From DASUNQ01 sp044866775 (GTDB lineage Bacteria > Acidobacteriota > Thermoanaerobaculia > Multivoradales > UBA5704): a DNA stretch of 35,782 nucleotides. The notes under the pieces are model-generated. The model saw only the letters and a list, made by a program, of their open reading frames with translations, was not told the DNA's origin and did no database searches. The position numbers and the translations under genes are program-made. The stretch is taken from the NCBI GenBank assembly GCA_044866775.1, contig JBIOUG010000090.1, positions 1 to 35,782 on the forward strand, in the 5' to 3' direction. This document shows positions 16,083-25,220 of this stretch, piece by piece; position 1 is the stretch's first letter; each line of letters begins with the position of its first letter.

Positions 16083-17768
16083 ATGACGGGGACGCCGATC
16101 CGGCGAGAGCGCCTGATCGCCGGCTGCCGCGTCGCGCTCGCCGCGTTCTCGCTCTTCGCCGTCTGGCTCGACCCCTCGGAGCCGGCCCACTCCGCGCCGG
16201 TCGCCTATGCGCTGATCGCGGCGTATGCGCTCTACTCGGCCCTGCTCACGCTCTGGGTGTGGGGCGCCAAGGCGACGCCGGCGATCCTGCCGCTGCTGGT
16301 CCACGCGATCGACTTGGCGCTTTTCTGTGTCGTCGTCTACTTCACCGCCGGCCCGAGCAGCCCCTTCTTCGTCTTCTTCGTCTTCACGCTGGCGGCCGCC
16401 GCCGTGCGCTGGCAGGAGACAGGCACGCTGTGGACCGCGATCGCCAGCCTCCTCGCCTTCCTGGTCGTCGGGCTGTACTCGGCCAGCCGCTTCCCGGAGG
16501 CGGGCTTCGAGCTCAACCGCTTCGTCATCCGCAGCATCTACCTGGCGGTCGCGGCGGTGCTCTTCGGCTACATGAGCGCCTACGAGAACCGGCTGCGCGC
16601 CAAGGTCGCGGGCCTCGGCGAGTGGCCCGCCGGCATGCCGACCGAAGCGGCGGGCGTGGTGCGGGCTCTGCTCGGACACGCGGCGAAGGCGCTCGCGACG
16701 CCGCGCACGCTGCTCGTCTGGGAAGAGGCGGAAGAGCCCTGGTGCCACGTCGCCCTCTGGTCGGCGGGGGAGCTCGACTGGCGGCGCGAGGCGCCGGACG
16801 CCTTCGCGCCGCTGGCGCCCGGCGAGCTGGCCGAGGCGGCCTTCTTCGCCGCGGAGCGACCCGGCGGCGACGCTCCGCTCCGCCTGGTGACGCCCGGCGG
16901 GCTGAAGTCCTGGGCGGGCGATCCCACGCCGCCCGGCCTGCGGCAACGTTGCGGCTACGGGGCGGTGCTCTCGGTGCCATTGCGCGGCGAGAGCCTCGTC
17001 GGCCGCTTCTTCGCGCTCGATCGCCCCGACATGACCTCCGACGAGCTGGTCCTGGGCGAGATCCTGGCGCAGCGGCTCGCCGTCGAGATGGACCGGCTGG
17101 CGCTCTTCGAGCGCTTCCATCAGACGGCTCTGGCGGATGAGAGGATCCGGCTCGCCCGCGATCTCCACGACGGTGTGATCCAGGCGCTGACCGGCGCCGC
17201 GCTGCGGCTGGAGTCCGCGCGGCAACTGCTCGACGCGTACCCGGCGGCGGCGGGCCGGCTGATCGAGGAGGTCCAGGACGTCCTGGTCTCGGAGCAGCGC
17301 GAGCTGCGCGACGTCATCGGCGACCTCGAGCCGGAGCGCTCCGGGGCGCGCCAGGAGGGCCTCGCCGAGCGGCTCACCGAGCTCGGCGAGCGCGTCGCGC
17401 GCCACTGGGATCTGGGCGTGGAGCTGCGGGCCGAGCTTGCCGCGGAGCCGATCGCCGGCGAGCTGGCGCATCAGATCTGCCGCATCGTGCAGGAGGCGCT
17501 GGTCAACGCCTCGCGCCATGGACAGGCGTCGCGGGCGACGGTGGAGGTACGCCTCGACGAGCGCGCAGTGCATCTCGCGGTCGCCGACGACGGGTGCGGG
17601 TTTCCGTTCACGGGCACGTACGACTTCGCGACCCTGACGGCGAGGAGGCTCGGTCCCGTGTCGCTCAAGCAGCGTGTCGCGGCGCTTGGCGGGCGGCTCG
17701 CGATCACCTCGAGCGCCGACGGCGCCCGCCTCGACATCGAGCTGCCCCGCCCTTCCCCGGGAGCCTAG
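16083..17768 (+). CDS. NarL-type sensor histidine kinase, six-TM, GAF-like, HisKA_3
   Basis: 561 residues from the ATG at 16083 (GAGGA upstream); an in-frame GTG at 16050 is less well placed. Six hydrophobic segments fill the first about 165 residues, giving a membrane sensor with little periplasmic sequence. Next is a GAF-like region (about 195-335) ending in a coiled segment, then the HisKA_3 dimerisation domain with phospho-acceptor His362 in RDLHDGVIQALTG. The C-terminal ATPase domain has the N box QEALVNASRHG and the G1 box ADDGCGF. The kinase is cytoplasmic and presumably phosphorylates the response regulator that starts two bases after its stop. The input signal cannot be told. Confidence 0.88.
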   Translation: MTGTPIRRERLIAGCRVALAAFSLFAVWLDPSEPAHSAPVAYALIAAYALYSALLTLWVWGAKATPAILPLLVHAIDLALFCVVVYFTAGPSSPFFVFFVFTLAAAAVRWQETGTLWTAIASLLAFLVVGLYSASRFPEAGFELNRFVIRSIYLAVAAVLFGYMSAYENRLRAKVAGLGEWPAGMPTEAAGVVRALLGHAAKALATPRTLLVWEEAEEPWCHVALWSAGELDWRREAPDAFAPLAPGELAEAAFFAAERPGGDAPLRLVTPGGLKSWAGDPTPPGLRQRCGYGAVLSVPLRGESLVGRFFALDRPDMTSDELVLGEILAQRLAVEMDRLALFERFHQTALADERIRLARDLHDGVIQALTGAALRLESARQLLDAYPAAAGRLIEEVQDVLVSEQRELRDVIGDLEPERSGARQEGLAERLTELGERVARHWDLGVELRAELAAEPIAGELAHQICRIVQEALVNASRHGQASRATVEVRLDERAVHLAVADDGCGFPFTGTYDFATLTARRLGPVSLKQRVAALGGRLAITSSADGARLDIELPRPSPGA

Positions 17769-17770
17769 GC

Positions 17771-18409
17771 ATGGCGATCCGCCTGGTGCTCGCCGACGAC
17801 CACCCGCTGATCCTCGACGGTCTCGAGCAGCTCGTCCGCCTCGCCGGCGACTTCGAGGTCGTGGAGCGCTGCGTCAGCGGCGAGGAGGCGCTGCGGGCGG
17901 TCGAGCGGCGGCGGCCCGACCTGCTCGTGCTCGACGTGCGCATGCCCGGCATGGACGGTCTCGCCGTGCTGCGCGAGATGCGGCACCGGCGGCTGGTGAC
18001 GCGCGTCGTGATCCTCACCGCGGCGATCGGCGAGGACGAGCTGCTCGAGGCCGTCCGCCTCGGGGTCGGCGGCGTGGTGCTCAAAGAGATGGCGCCGCGG
18101 CTGCTCGTCCAGGCACTGCGCAAGGTCCACGCCGGCGAGCAGTGGGTGGAGAAGCGCTCGGTGCAGGCGGCGCTCGAGAAGGTGCTGCGCCGGGAGGCGG
18201 GGGCGCGGGAGGCGGCGAGCGAGCTGACGCCGCGCGAGATCGAGCTCATCCGCATGGTCGCCGAAGGCCTGCGCAACCGCGAGATCGGCGAGCGGCTCGG
18301 CATCACCGAAGGCACGGTCAAGGCCCACCTGCACAACGTCTACAAGAAGCTCCACCTGGAGACGCGGGTGGCGGTGCGGCGCTACGCGGAGGAGAAGGGG
18401 CTGATCTGA
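17771..18409 (+). CDS. NarL/LuxR-family response regulator
   Basis: A 212-residue two-domain regulator, partner of the kinase just upstream (2-bp gap). The receiver domain (1-120) has the acidic pair LADDH at 7-11, the phospho-acceptor Asp55 in LLVLDVRMPGMDG, and a VVLKEM segment with the conserved Lys. The C-terminal domain (about 148-212) is a LuxR-type helix-turn-helix: ELTPREIELIRMVAEGLRN, then EIGERLGITEGTVKAHLHNV. Phosphorylation should promote DNA binding; targets are unknown. It ends in front of a strong hairpin shared with the convergent gene. Confidence 0.92.
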   Translation: MAIRLVLADDHPLILDGLEQLVRLAGDFEVVERCVSGEEALRAVERRRPDLLVLDVRMPGMDGLAVLREMRHRRLVTRVVILTAAIGEDELLEAVRLGVGGVVLKEMAPRLLVQALRKVHAGEQWVEKRSVQAALEKVLRREAGAREAASELTPREIELIRMVAEGLRNREIGERLGITEGTVKAHLHNVYKKLHLETRVAVRRYAEEKGLI

Positions 18410-18419
18410 GGCTGGCGCC

Positions 18420-18455
18420 AAAAGCAAACAGCAGGGCGGGGATCCCGCCCTGCTG
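18420..18455 (-). terminator. Rho-independent terminator for the leftward TQGYWKTH gene
   Basis: A perfect 12-bp stem (18429-18440 with 18444-18455), 3-base loop GAT. Read on the minus strand it is followed at once by TTTGCTTTT, as an intrinsic terminator should be. The stop of the leftward gene (18486) is 30 bp before it. On the plus strand no T-run follows, so it may act only weakly for the response regulator. Confidence 0.75.
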
Positions 18456-18485
18456 GATGGATCGTCGAGCCTGCGGTAGGACGGG

Positions 18486-19397
18486 CTACTCGCAGTGGTC
18501 GGAGCAGCCTTCGGTCTCGCCCTCGTTGTAGGCGGTCAGGGCGCCGGTGAGGGCCGAGGTGGCGCTATTGGGCAAGGAACCCGTTCCGACCGGCGGCACC
18601 ACCAGGCTGCCGATGAGCGCGTCCGCCGCATCGATGATGCCCGAGACGGCGTCGCAGCCGGCGCCGTTCGCGAAGTTGAGCTTCGCCGCGATGAGCTGGT
18701 GCGCCAGGCTGATGAGACCGTTGCCCGCGGCCGGCTGGTTGAAGATCGCCAGTAGCTCCGCCTGGGTATACGAGTTGTCGCCGAGCGAGAGGCTGGTCGC
18801 CGGCCAGGCGACGCACAGCGGGCTCGTGGGGTTGCTCTCGCAGACCGAGTCGTTGTGGGTTTTCCAGTAGCCCTGCGTCAGCGTGCAGCTCTCGCACGCG
18901 TCCGTGCTGCAGGTCGTGTTGCCCGTGAAGTCGCTCCTCATGCGCGAGCTGTTGGCGTGCGCGAACGACCGGAACACGTAGGTGGTGCCGCACGCCAGGG
19001 GATCGGGGCAGTTGGTCGAGGCGCCGGGGTCGTCGAAGAGGTTGGCGCCGATGTTGACCGTCGCGCACTGAAAGGCGCCGAGATTGTAGCTGCTGTCGTT
19101 GGCGTTGCCGGAGAACGAGGCCTTGCAGAGGGCGAGGCTGTCGGAGACAGGCCAGCCGGTGGCGTTGAACTGCGCCTCGGTGATCCACTGTAGCGAGAAG
19201 CCGGCCGGGGCTCCGGTCGCGCCGGCGCAGACGGTCACGTCGATGGAGGACTCCGTGCTGCCGGCGCAGCTCACCGTGGGCGTGTCCATCTTCGGCTTGG
19301 GCGGCGCCGCCCAGCCGGCCGTGGCGACCACCAGCAGGAGAAGCGTAAACAGACAGAGCGCCGTGATTCGTGGTTGCGGGCGGGTATTGAGCAGCAT
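18486..19397 (-). CDS. Secreted protein with TQGYWKTH motif
   Basis: 303 residues from the ATG at 19397, with AAGGAGAT about nine bases upstream. Residues 1-31 form a signal peptide (cleavage near GWAA). The mature protein is Cys-rich: an N-terminal Fn3-like strand region (VSCAGSTESSIDVTVCAG), CTLTQGYWKTHNDSVC in the middle, then a helical segment, LAHQLIAAKLNFANGAGC, and ADALIGSLVVPPVGTG. It ends in YNEGETEGCSDHCE. The TQGYWKTH domain recurs in secreted proteins of several phyla with no known function. No sorting signal is seen at the C-terminus. It appears monocistronic with its own terminator. Confidence 0.82.
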   Translation of the reverse strand: MLLNTRPQPRITALCLFTLLLLVVATAGWAAPPKPKMDTPTVSCAGSTESSIDVTVCAGATGAPAGFSLQWITEAQFNATGWPVSDSLALCKASFSGNANDSSYNLGAFQCATVNIGANLFDDPGASTNCPDPLACGTTYVFRSFAHANSSRMRSDFTGNTTCSTDACESCTLTQGYWKTHNDSVCESNPTSPLCVAWPATSLSLGDNSYTQAELLAIFNQPAAGNGLISLAHQLIAAKLNFANGAGCDAVSGIIDAADALIGSLVVPPVGTGSLPNSATSALTGALTAYNEGETEGCSDHCE

Positions 19398-19551
19398 GAC
19401 CGTGATCTCCTTCGTCCGAGAGAGTGCGGGCCGATTTGTCGACAACCGATGGCAACAATCTACGTCGCCGCCACCGCCCGTGCCATTCGGCAAAGGACAG
19501 ATCTTTCTATGACTTTGGATATAGATGGCGGATGGGTGGGTGTAGGCTGGA

Positions 19552-22230
19552 GTGGCGCTGATCGGCTCGACGCTCGCCCACTACCGCGTCACCGCCAAGC
19601 TCGGCGAAGGCGGCATGGGGGAGGTCTATCGCGCGACCGATACGCGGCTCGGGCGGGAGGTCGCGATCAAGGTGCTGCCCGCGGCCTTCACCGCCGATCG
19701 CGAGCGCCTGGCGCGCTTCGATCGGGAAGCGAAGGTCCTCGCCAGTCTCAACCATCCGAACATCGGCAGCATCCACGGCCTCGAGGAGTCCGACGGCATC
19801 CGCGCCCTGGTCCTCGAGCTGGTCGAGGGCCCGACTCTCGCCGACCGGCTGAGCCACGGGCCGCTGCCGCTCGACGAGGCGCTCGCCGTCGGCCTGCAGA
19901 TGGCCGAGGCCCTCGAGTACGCGCACGAGCACGGCGTCGTCCACCGCGACCTGAAGCCGGCGAACGTCAAGCTGACGCCCGACGGCAAGGTCAAGGTCCT
20001 GGACTTCGGCCTCGCGAAGGCGCTCGCGGGCGATCCGTCGTCGCTGACCGCGACGCAGCTCGCGCAGTCGCCGACGATCACCCACGGCGCGACCAGCGAC
20101 GGGGTGATCCTCGGCACCGCCGCCTACATGGCGCCCGAACAGGCGAAGGGCCGGCCGGTCGACAAGCGCGCCGACATCTGGGGCTTCGGCGCCGTGCTCT
20201 ACGAGTGCCTGAGCGGCCGGCGGCCCTTCGCCGGCGACAGCGTGCCCGACACCCTGGCGGCGGTGATGCGCGACGCGCCGGACCTAGCGGCCCTGCCGGC
20301 GGCGACGCCGCGGCGGGTGCGCGAGCTCGTCGCGCGCTGCCTCGCCAAGGACCCGCGGCAGCGGCTGCGCGACGCGGGCGAGGCGCGCATCGCGCTCGAG
20401 CGCGCCCTGGCCGGGGAGAACGACGAGGGGGTGGGTGGGCCGGAGCCCGCGCGGCGGCCGCACGCTCGCGGCAGGAGGCTCCGGGTTGCGGGCGGCCTCG
20501 CGGCTGCGCTCGCCGCGGCGCTGGCCGCCGGCTGGCTCCTGCGCGGCGCGCCGCCGCCGGCGCCCCCGACCCGCTCGACGATCGACCCCCCCGAAGGGAC
20601 GTACCTCGATTATCTGGATCGCGGCGTGGCGCTGTCACCGGACGGAACGCTCCTGGCTCTGGTCGCTTACAGCACCAGCGACACCGAGCGGCGCCTCTAC
20701 CTGCGCGCGCTCGACGGGCTCGAGATCGAGCCGCTCCCGGGGACCGAAGGCGCGAGCTACCCCTTCTGGGCGCCCGACGGGCGTGCGCTCGGCTTTTTCG
20801 CCGGCGGCAAGCTCAAGCGGCTCGACCTTCCGGGCAAGGCCGTCCACAGCCTCTGCGACGCGCCGACCGGGCGCGGCGCCGCCTGGAGCTCGCGCGGCGT
20901 CATCGCCTTCGCCCCAGGCATGACCGGAGGTCTCTTCCAGGTGCCGGCCGCCGGCGGCTCGCCCACGCCGCTGACCGAACCGCGCCCCTCGGTCTCGCAC
21001 CGCCTGCCCCACTTCCTGCCGGACGGGCGGCATCTGCTCTACACCGTCCTCCGCGGGGAGGGCGACGGCGACGGCGAAAGCGTGTGGCTCTTCGACCTCG
21101 AGAAACGAGAGGCCAAGCGCCTGCTGGCCGTCGCGAGCGAGACGCAGTTCGTCCTGCCCGGTTACCTCGCGTTCGTGCGCGAGGGGAACCTCATGCTGCA
21201 GCCGTTCGATGCGGACCGCGCCAGCACCACCGGGCCGGCGACCGCGATCGCGGAGAAGGTGCATCTGACGCCGGGTCGTCTGGCGAGCAACGTCAGCTTC
21301 TCGCGCACGGGTCGGCTGGTGTACCAGCTCGTCGACCTCGGGCGCCAGCGGTTGCGGTGGATCGGCCGCGACGGCGAACCGCTGGCGACCGTCGCGGAGG
21401 TGAGCGGCCTGCTCGAGATGAACCTGGCGCGGGATGGGCGCCAGGCGGTGCTCGCGGTGGCGGACGAGCAGCTCGGCGAGCGGCTCGTCCTGCTCGATCT
21501 CGAGCGCGGCGTGCAGAGCGCCGCGACGCCCGACCTCGAGCCGGCGACCCCGCTCTGGTCCCCAGACGGACGCGAGATCGCGTACACGGACTTCAGCAGC
21601 TCCCGCACTCGCCTCCGCCGACGCGACGTCGCCCGCGGCGACCCGCCGCAGACTCTCCTCGAGGATGCGGCCTACGACTACCACCCGACCGGCTGGTCGC
21701 CGGACGGCAAGACCCTGGTGCTGATGCGGGTCGCGCTTCCCGGCGGCCAGTTCGACCTCGTAGCACTCGAGCTCGGGGGAGAACGGCGCCTGCGCCCGCT
21801 CGTCCAGGGCCCGGCGATGGAGCTGGCCGGCGAGGTCTCGCCCGGGGGTGAGTGGCTCTCGTTCGTTGCGGACGAGTCCGGCCGCCCCGAGCTCTACGTC
21901 GCCTCCTTTCCGCTGCCCGGCCGGCGCTGGCCGATCTCCAAGGACGGCGTGCTCGGTCTCGGCGTGAAGTGGCTGAGCGCGAGCGAGCTCGTCTACTTCG
22001 CCGCCGACGGCGGCGCCTTCCGCGTCACGCTGGCGATGCGCGGCGACCGCCTGGAGGTCGGCCCCCCGCGCCGCGTTTTCGGCGACCTGACGGTGAATAC
22101 GCCGAACATCGTCGATGCCGACGTGGATCCGACGACGGGACGCCTGCTGCTCGCCGAGCACCTCGGCAGACCGGGAGGCGGAGCGCTCGTGCTGCTGAGC
22201 GACTGGCGGCCGGAGCTGGCGCAGCGCTGA
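19552..22230 (+). CDS. PknB-type Ser/Thr kinase with extracytoplasmic PD40 propeller
   Basis: 892 residues. The only usable start is the GTG at 19552; an in-frame stop lies just before it. The kinase domain (about 10-285) is complete: glycine loop GEGGMGEVY (18-26), Lys40 in VAIK, catalytic HRDLKPAN (131-138), DFGLAKA (151-157) and YMAPEQ. One Ala/Leu-rich transmembrane helix is near 311-330. The C-terminal 550 residues form a PD40/TolB-like beta propeller with repeated 'SPDGR' blades, which would lie in the periplasm and could sense a ligand. This architecture is very common in Acidobacteriota. No target is evident. The gene is divergent from the TQGYWKTH gene and 34 bp before the hydrolase. 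Confidence 0.9.
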   Translation: MALIGSTLAHYRVTAKLGEGGMGEVYRATDTRLGREVAIKVLPAAFTADRERLARFDREAKVLASLNHPNIGSIHGLEESDGIRALVLELVEGPTLADRLSHGPLPLDEALAVGLQMAEALEYAHEHGVVHRDLKPANVKLTPDGKVKVLDFGLAKALAGDPSSLTATQLAQSPTITHGATSDGVILGTAAYMAPEQAKGRPVDKRADIWGFGAVLYECLSGRRPFAGDSVPDTLAAVMRDAPDLAALPAATPRRVRELVARCLAKDPRQRLRDAGEARIALERALAGENDEGVGGPEPARRPHARGRRLRVAGGLAAALAAALAAGWLLRGAPPPAPPTRSTIDPPEGTYLDYLDRGVALSPDGTLLALVAYSTSDTERRLYLRALDGLEIEPLPGTEGASYPFWAPDGRALGFFAGGKLKRLDLPGKAVHSLCDAPTGRGAAWSSRGVIAFAPGMTGGLFQVPAAGGSPTPLTEPRPSVSHRLPHFLPDGRHLLYTVLRGEGDGDGESVWLFDLEKREAKRLLAVASETQFVLPGYLAFVREGNLMLQPFDADRASTTGPATAIAEKVHLTPGRLASNVSFSRTGRLVYQLVDLGRQRLRWIGRDGEPLATVAEVSGLLEMNLARDGRQAVLAVADEQLGERLVLLDLERGVQSAATPDLEPATPLWSPDGREIAYTDFSSSRTRLRRRDVARGDPPQTLLEDAAYDYHPTGWSPDGKTLVLMRVALPGGQFDLVALELGGERRLRPLVQGPAMELAGEVSPGGEWLSFVADESGRPELYVASFPLPGRRWPISKDGVLGLGVKWLSASELVYFAADGGAFRVTLAMRGDRLEVGPPRRVFGDLTVNTPNIVDADVDPTTGRLLLAEHLGRPGGGALVLLSDWRPELAQR

Positions 22231-22264
22231 CCGCTCCGGCCGGCGACGCGCTATCCTGCCGCGC

Positions 22265-23194
22265 GTGCTGCTCAAGCTCCTCTCGCTCGCCACGCTGCTC
22301 GGCCTGCGGCTCGCCGGCGCCACCCGCCATCGCCTCCGCTGCGGCCGCGTCGTTCTCAGCTACGCCCGCGTCGGGCCGCGCGACGGCGAGCCGTGGGTGC
22401 TCATCCACGGCCTGGGCTCGGTCGGCGTGAGCTGGTCGCCGGTGGTGCGGGCGCTACGCCGGGAGTGCCGCGTGCTGGTCCCCGAGATGTCGGCGCTCGG
22501 CGGCACACGCGCGCCGGGCGACGCCTTCGGCGTGCAGGACGGGGCGAAGATCGTGGCGCGGTTGATCGAGGCCGAGTTCGGGCGCCGGCCGGTGACGGTG
22601 GCGGGGCTGTCGCTCGGCGGCTGGATGGCGGTGCGCCTGGCGATCGCCCGCCCCGAGCTGGTGGGGCGGCTGGTGCTGATCGACGCCGGCGGCTACCGCG
22701 AGCAGGACTGGGAGAAGATCCAGTACCTGGTCACCGTCCGCGACCTGCCGGGGGTCGACCGCCTCTACCGCGCGCTCTTCGTGCGCGTGCCCTGGGCTTT
22801 CCGCCGCGGCCGCAAGGGGTTCCTCAGGGCCTACACCTCGCGGAGCGTCCGCACGGTCCTCGGGCAGACGCGCGAGGAGGACACCTACGACGACCAGGAC
22901 CTGGCGCGCATCGACGTGCCGTCGGCGATCGTCTGGGGGGAGCACGACGGCGTCTTCCCGCTCGCCACCGGGCGGGCGATGGCCGCCGCCCTGCCGCAGG
23001 CCCGCCTCAAGGTCCTGCCCGGCTGCGGCCACGGCGTCCACTGGGAGTGCCCGCGGGCGCTGGTCGGGGCGATCGAGGAGTTCCGGCGCGAGACGGCCGG
23101 CGCGGCGGCGGCCGCCGAGGCGCGGCGGGCGCGGGTGGCGGCCGAACCGCTCGCCGACGAGGCGGTCGTCGGAGCGGTACCGCCCCGCGCCTGA
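22265..23194 (+). CDS. Alpha/beta hydrolase
   Basis: 309 residues from a GTG at 22265. The fold is clear: the HGLG oxyanion region at 48-51, nucleophile Ser116 in AGLSLGGW, the acid in WGEHDGVFP, and the base in GCGHGVHWE. The hydrophobic N-terminus (1-19) may be an anchor or the first strand. The C-terminal tail (about 280-309) is Ala/Arg-rich low complexity. The substrate is not predictable. A propeller-gene fragment starts within about 25 bp of the stop and has lost its 5' end, so this 3' side may be a rearrangement junction. Confidence 0.85.
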   Translation: MLLKLLSLATLLGLRLAGATRHRLRCGRVVLSYARVGPRDGEPWVLIHGLGSVGVSWSPVVRALRRECRVLVPEMSALGGTRAPGDAFGVQDGAKIVARLIEAEFGRRPVTVAGLSLGGWMAVRLAIARPELVGRLVLIDAGGYREQDWEKIQYLVTVRDLPGVDRLYRALFVRVPWAFRRGRKGFLRAYTSRSVRTVLGQTREEDTYDDQDLARIDVPSAIVWGEHDGVFPLATGRAMAAALPQARLKVLPGCGHGVHWECPRALVGAIEEFRRETAGAAAAAEARRARVAAEPLADEAVVGAVPPRA

Positions 23195-23235
23195 GCGCGC
23201 CGGCCTCCGGTGAAGGAGGCTGGGTACAAACGGTC

Positions 23236-24756
23236 GTGGTCGATCCGCGGAATCCGCGCATCGTCTACGCCGCATCACCCGGCGCGCCGCTCTACAAGAG
23301 CGAGGACGGTGGCGCGACGTGGAGCCCGCAGGACGGCTCGCCACGCACGCTCTGGGCGCTGGTAATCGACCCCTCCCGGCCGCGCACCCTCTATGCCGGC
23401 TCCGTCGAAGGCGGGCCGTTCAAGAGCACCGACGGCGGCGCCTCCTGGGTGCGTGTCCGGCGCGGCCTCCCCGCCACGCCCGCGTTCGAGGTGATCGCGG
23501 TCGATCCGCGGCAACCGAAGACCCTGTTCGCCGCCAACGAGTTCACGCTTGGCGCGCTCTTCAAGAGCACGGACGGCGGGGCGACCTGGCGGCCGTCGGC
23601 GCGCGGCCTCGGGCGGCAGTCGATCCGCGCCATCGCCTTCGACCCCGGAGACGGGTTCGTGTACGCCCTCACCCGGGTGGGCGGCGTGTACCGGAGCACC
23701 AACGGCGGGGCCGCCTGGCGGCCGGCGGGCGAGGGGCTCGAGGTCACCTTCGTCAGGGCGGTGGCGGCGACCGGCTCCGGCCTGCTCGCCGGCACCCACG
23801 GCCACGGCGTCTTCGCGAGCGCCGACCGCGCCGTCTCGTGGCAGCCGTCGAGCCGCGGGCTCTCCGCCCTGCGCAGCGCCGGTCTCGCGGCCGACGGCCA
23901 GGCGCCGCCCCGGCTCTACAGCGGCAACGACGTGGTGGGACTCTTCAAGAGCGCCGACCGCGGCGCGCACTGGCTGCGCCTGAGCACGCCGTACCCGTAT
24001 GCCGGACCGGTGGAGATCGATCCGCGCGACCCGCAGGCGGTGTACGCCGGCCTGTTCGACGCCGTAGCTCGCAGCGACAACGGCGGCCGCCGCTGGCCGG
24101 TCGCCTTCGGCCTGCCATGCCAGCGGCCCGCGCGCATCGTCGTCGACCCGGGCGCGCCGGATACCATCTACGTCAGCTCCTTCCTCTACATCGGCTGCGG
24201 CTCGAACCCGGGTGGCTGCCATGGCTTCAGGTTCAGCTCGACGGGCAGCACCTGCCTGCGCGATCAAGCCGCTGGTCAGGCGGGAGTCCAGGTGCTGGCG
24301 GCGGCGCCGCACCCGCCCTTCCACCTCTACGCCGTGACCCAGACCGGGCTCTTCCGCAGCGCCGACCAGGGCGACTCCTGGGCGCTGCTCGCGCCGGGCG
24401 TCGTGCCCCATGCCCTCGCCTTCGATCCGCTCGAGGCCGGCGTCGTCTACGGCGGTTTCGCCAACGCCGTCGGACGCAGCGCCGACGGCGGCGCGACCTG
24501 GGAGCTGCACGGCGAAGGGCTGCCGGCGAGGGGGTTCTTGACGGCGCTAGCGGTCGACCCGGCCGATCCGTCGACGGTCTACGCGGCATTCTTCCACGAG
24601 GGCCTTTTCGAGAGCACCGACGCCGGCGTCACCTGGTCGGAGCTGGTCGATCCGGAGGTCAGCGTGCTCGGGATCGTCCTCGACCTGGCGGATCCCTCCA
24701 CCCTCTATCTCGCCACCGACGGCGCCAGCGTCCTCATGGTCGAGACGAACGAGTAA
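23236..24756 (+). CDS. BNR/VPS10-type beta-propeller protein, 5'-truncated
   Basis: About 506 residues of repeated blades of the sortilin/BNR (Ycf48-like) type: 'YKSEDGGATW', 'FKSTDGGASW', 'FKSTDGGATW', 'YRSTNGGAAW', each followed by a 'DP..P...YA' strand. Such propellers are normally secreted and bind protein or sugar. The reading frame is open from within the hydrolase gene, and blade-like sequence (GEGGWVQ) starts just after the hydrolase stop, but no signal peptide and no good start codon exist. AAGGAGG at 23213-23219 has no ATG/GTG/TTG at proper distance. The GTG at 23236 is the only internal choice and lies inside a blade. Probably a decayed gene. A diverged copy of its 3' end follows directly. 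Confidence 0.55.
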   Translation: MVDPRNPRIVYAASPGAPLYKSEDGGATWSPQDGSPRTLWALVIDPSRPRTLYAGSVEGGPFKSTDGGASWVRVRRGLPATPAFEVIAVDPRQPKTLFAANEFTLGALFKSTDGGATWRPSARGLGRQSIRAIAFDPGDGFVYALTRVGGVYRSTNGGAAWRPAGEGLEVTFVRAVAATGSGLLAGTHGHGVFASADRAVSWQPSSRGLSALRSAGLAADGQAPPRLYSGNDVVGLFKSADRGAHWLRLSTPYPYAGPVEIDPRDPQAVYAGLFDAVARSDNGGRRWPVAFGLPCQRPARIVVDPGAPDTIYVSSFLYIGCGSNPGGCHGFRFSSTGSTCLRDQAAGQAGVQVLAAAPHPPFHLYAVTQTGLFRSADQGDSWALLAPGVVPHALAFDPLEAGVVYGGFANAVGRSADGGATWELHGEGLPARGFLTALAVDPADPSTVYAAFFHEGLFESTDAGVTWSELVDPEVSVLGIVLDLADPSTLYLATDGASVLMVETNE

Positions 24757-25198
24757 GCTCGCCGCGATCCTCGGGCAGGGCCTCCACCACAGCACGGACG
24801 GCGGCCTCTCGTGGGCGCTGCTGGCGGGGGGCGCCTACCCCGACGACCTCGCCTTCGATCCCGTGACGCCGGGCGTCGTCTACGCCGCCTTCTCCGGCGC
24901 GGTGGGACGCAGCACTGACGGCGGCGCGACGTGGGCGATGCACGGCGCGGGCCTGCCCGAGCACCTCCTCTTCCCGGCGCTCGCGGTCGACCCGGTCGAT
25001 CCGTCCACGATCTGCGCGGCGAGCCTCGTCGACGGCGTCTTCAAGAGCGAGGACGCCAGCAGCACCTGGTCGCAGGCCGCGCCGCGGATCGAGGGCGCGA
25101 TCGTCCGGGACGTCGTCGTCGACCCGGCGGACCCCACGATCCTCTACCTCGCGACCGAAAACGCGAGCGTGGTGATGGTCGAGCAGTCGCCGGAGTAG
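24757..25198 (+). pseudogene. Tandem 3' fragment of a second BNR-propeller gene
   Basis: Immediately after the TAA of the first propeller gene, another frame reads LAAILGQGLHHSTDGGLSW and continues to a TAG at 25196-25198. It aligns with the last about 145 residues of the gene before it (for example GRSTDGGATW and YLATENASVVMVE against GRSADGGATW and YLATDGASVLMVE). No ATG, GTG or TTG starts the frame before a GTG at 24863, which is mid-blade. This is best read as the surviving 3' end of a tandem paralogue. Translational read-on after the upstream stop is possible but unsupported. Confidence 0.6.
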
Positions 25199-25220
25199 CG
25201 GTACACTTGGCGGCGCGACG

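Noticed and set aside
18429..18455. Terminator of the response-regulator gene on the plus strand
   Set aside because: No T-run on that side; the T-rich tail is on the minus strand, so it was assigned to the leftward gene.
19436..19445. 10-bp palindrome TTGTCGACAA between the TQGYWKTH gene and the kinase gene
   Set aside because: Single copy, no promoter elements at proper distance; could be chance.
20635..22323. 562-residue minus-strand open frame opposite the kinase propeller
   Set aside because: Low-complexity shadow without motifs.
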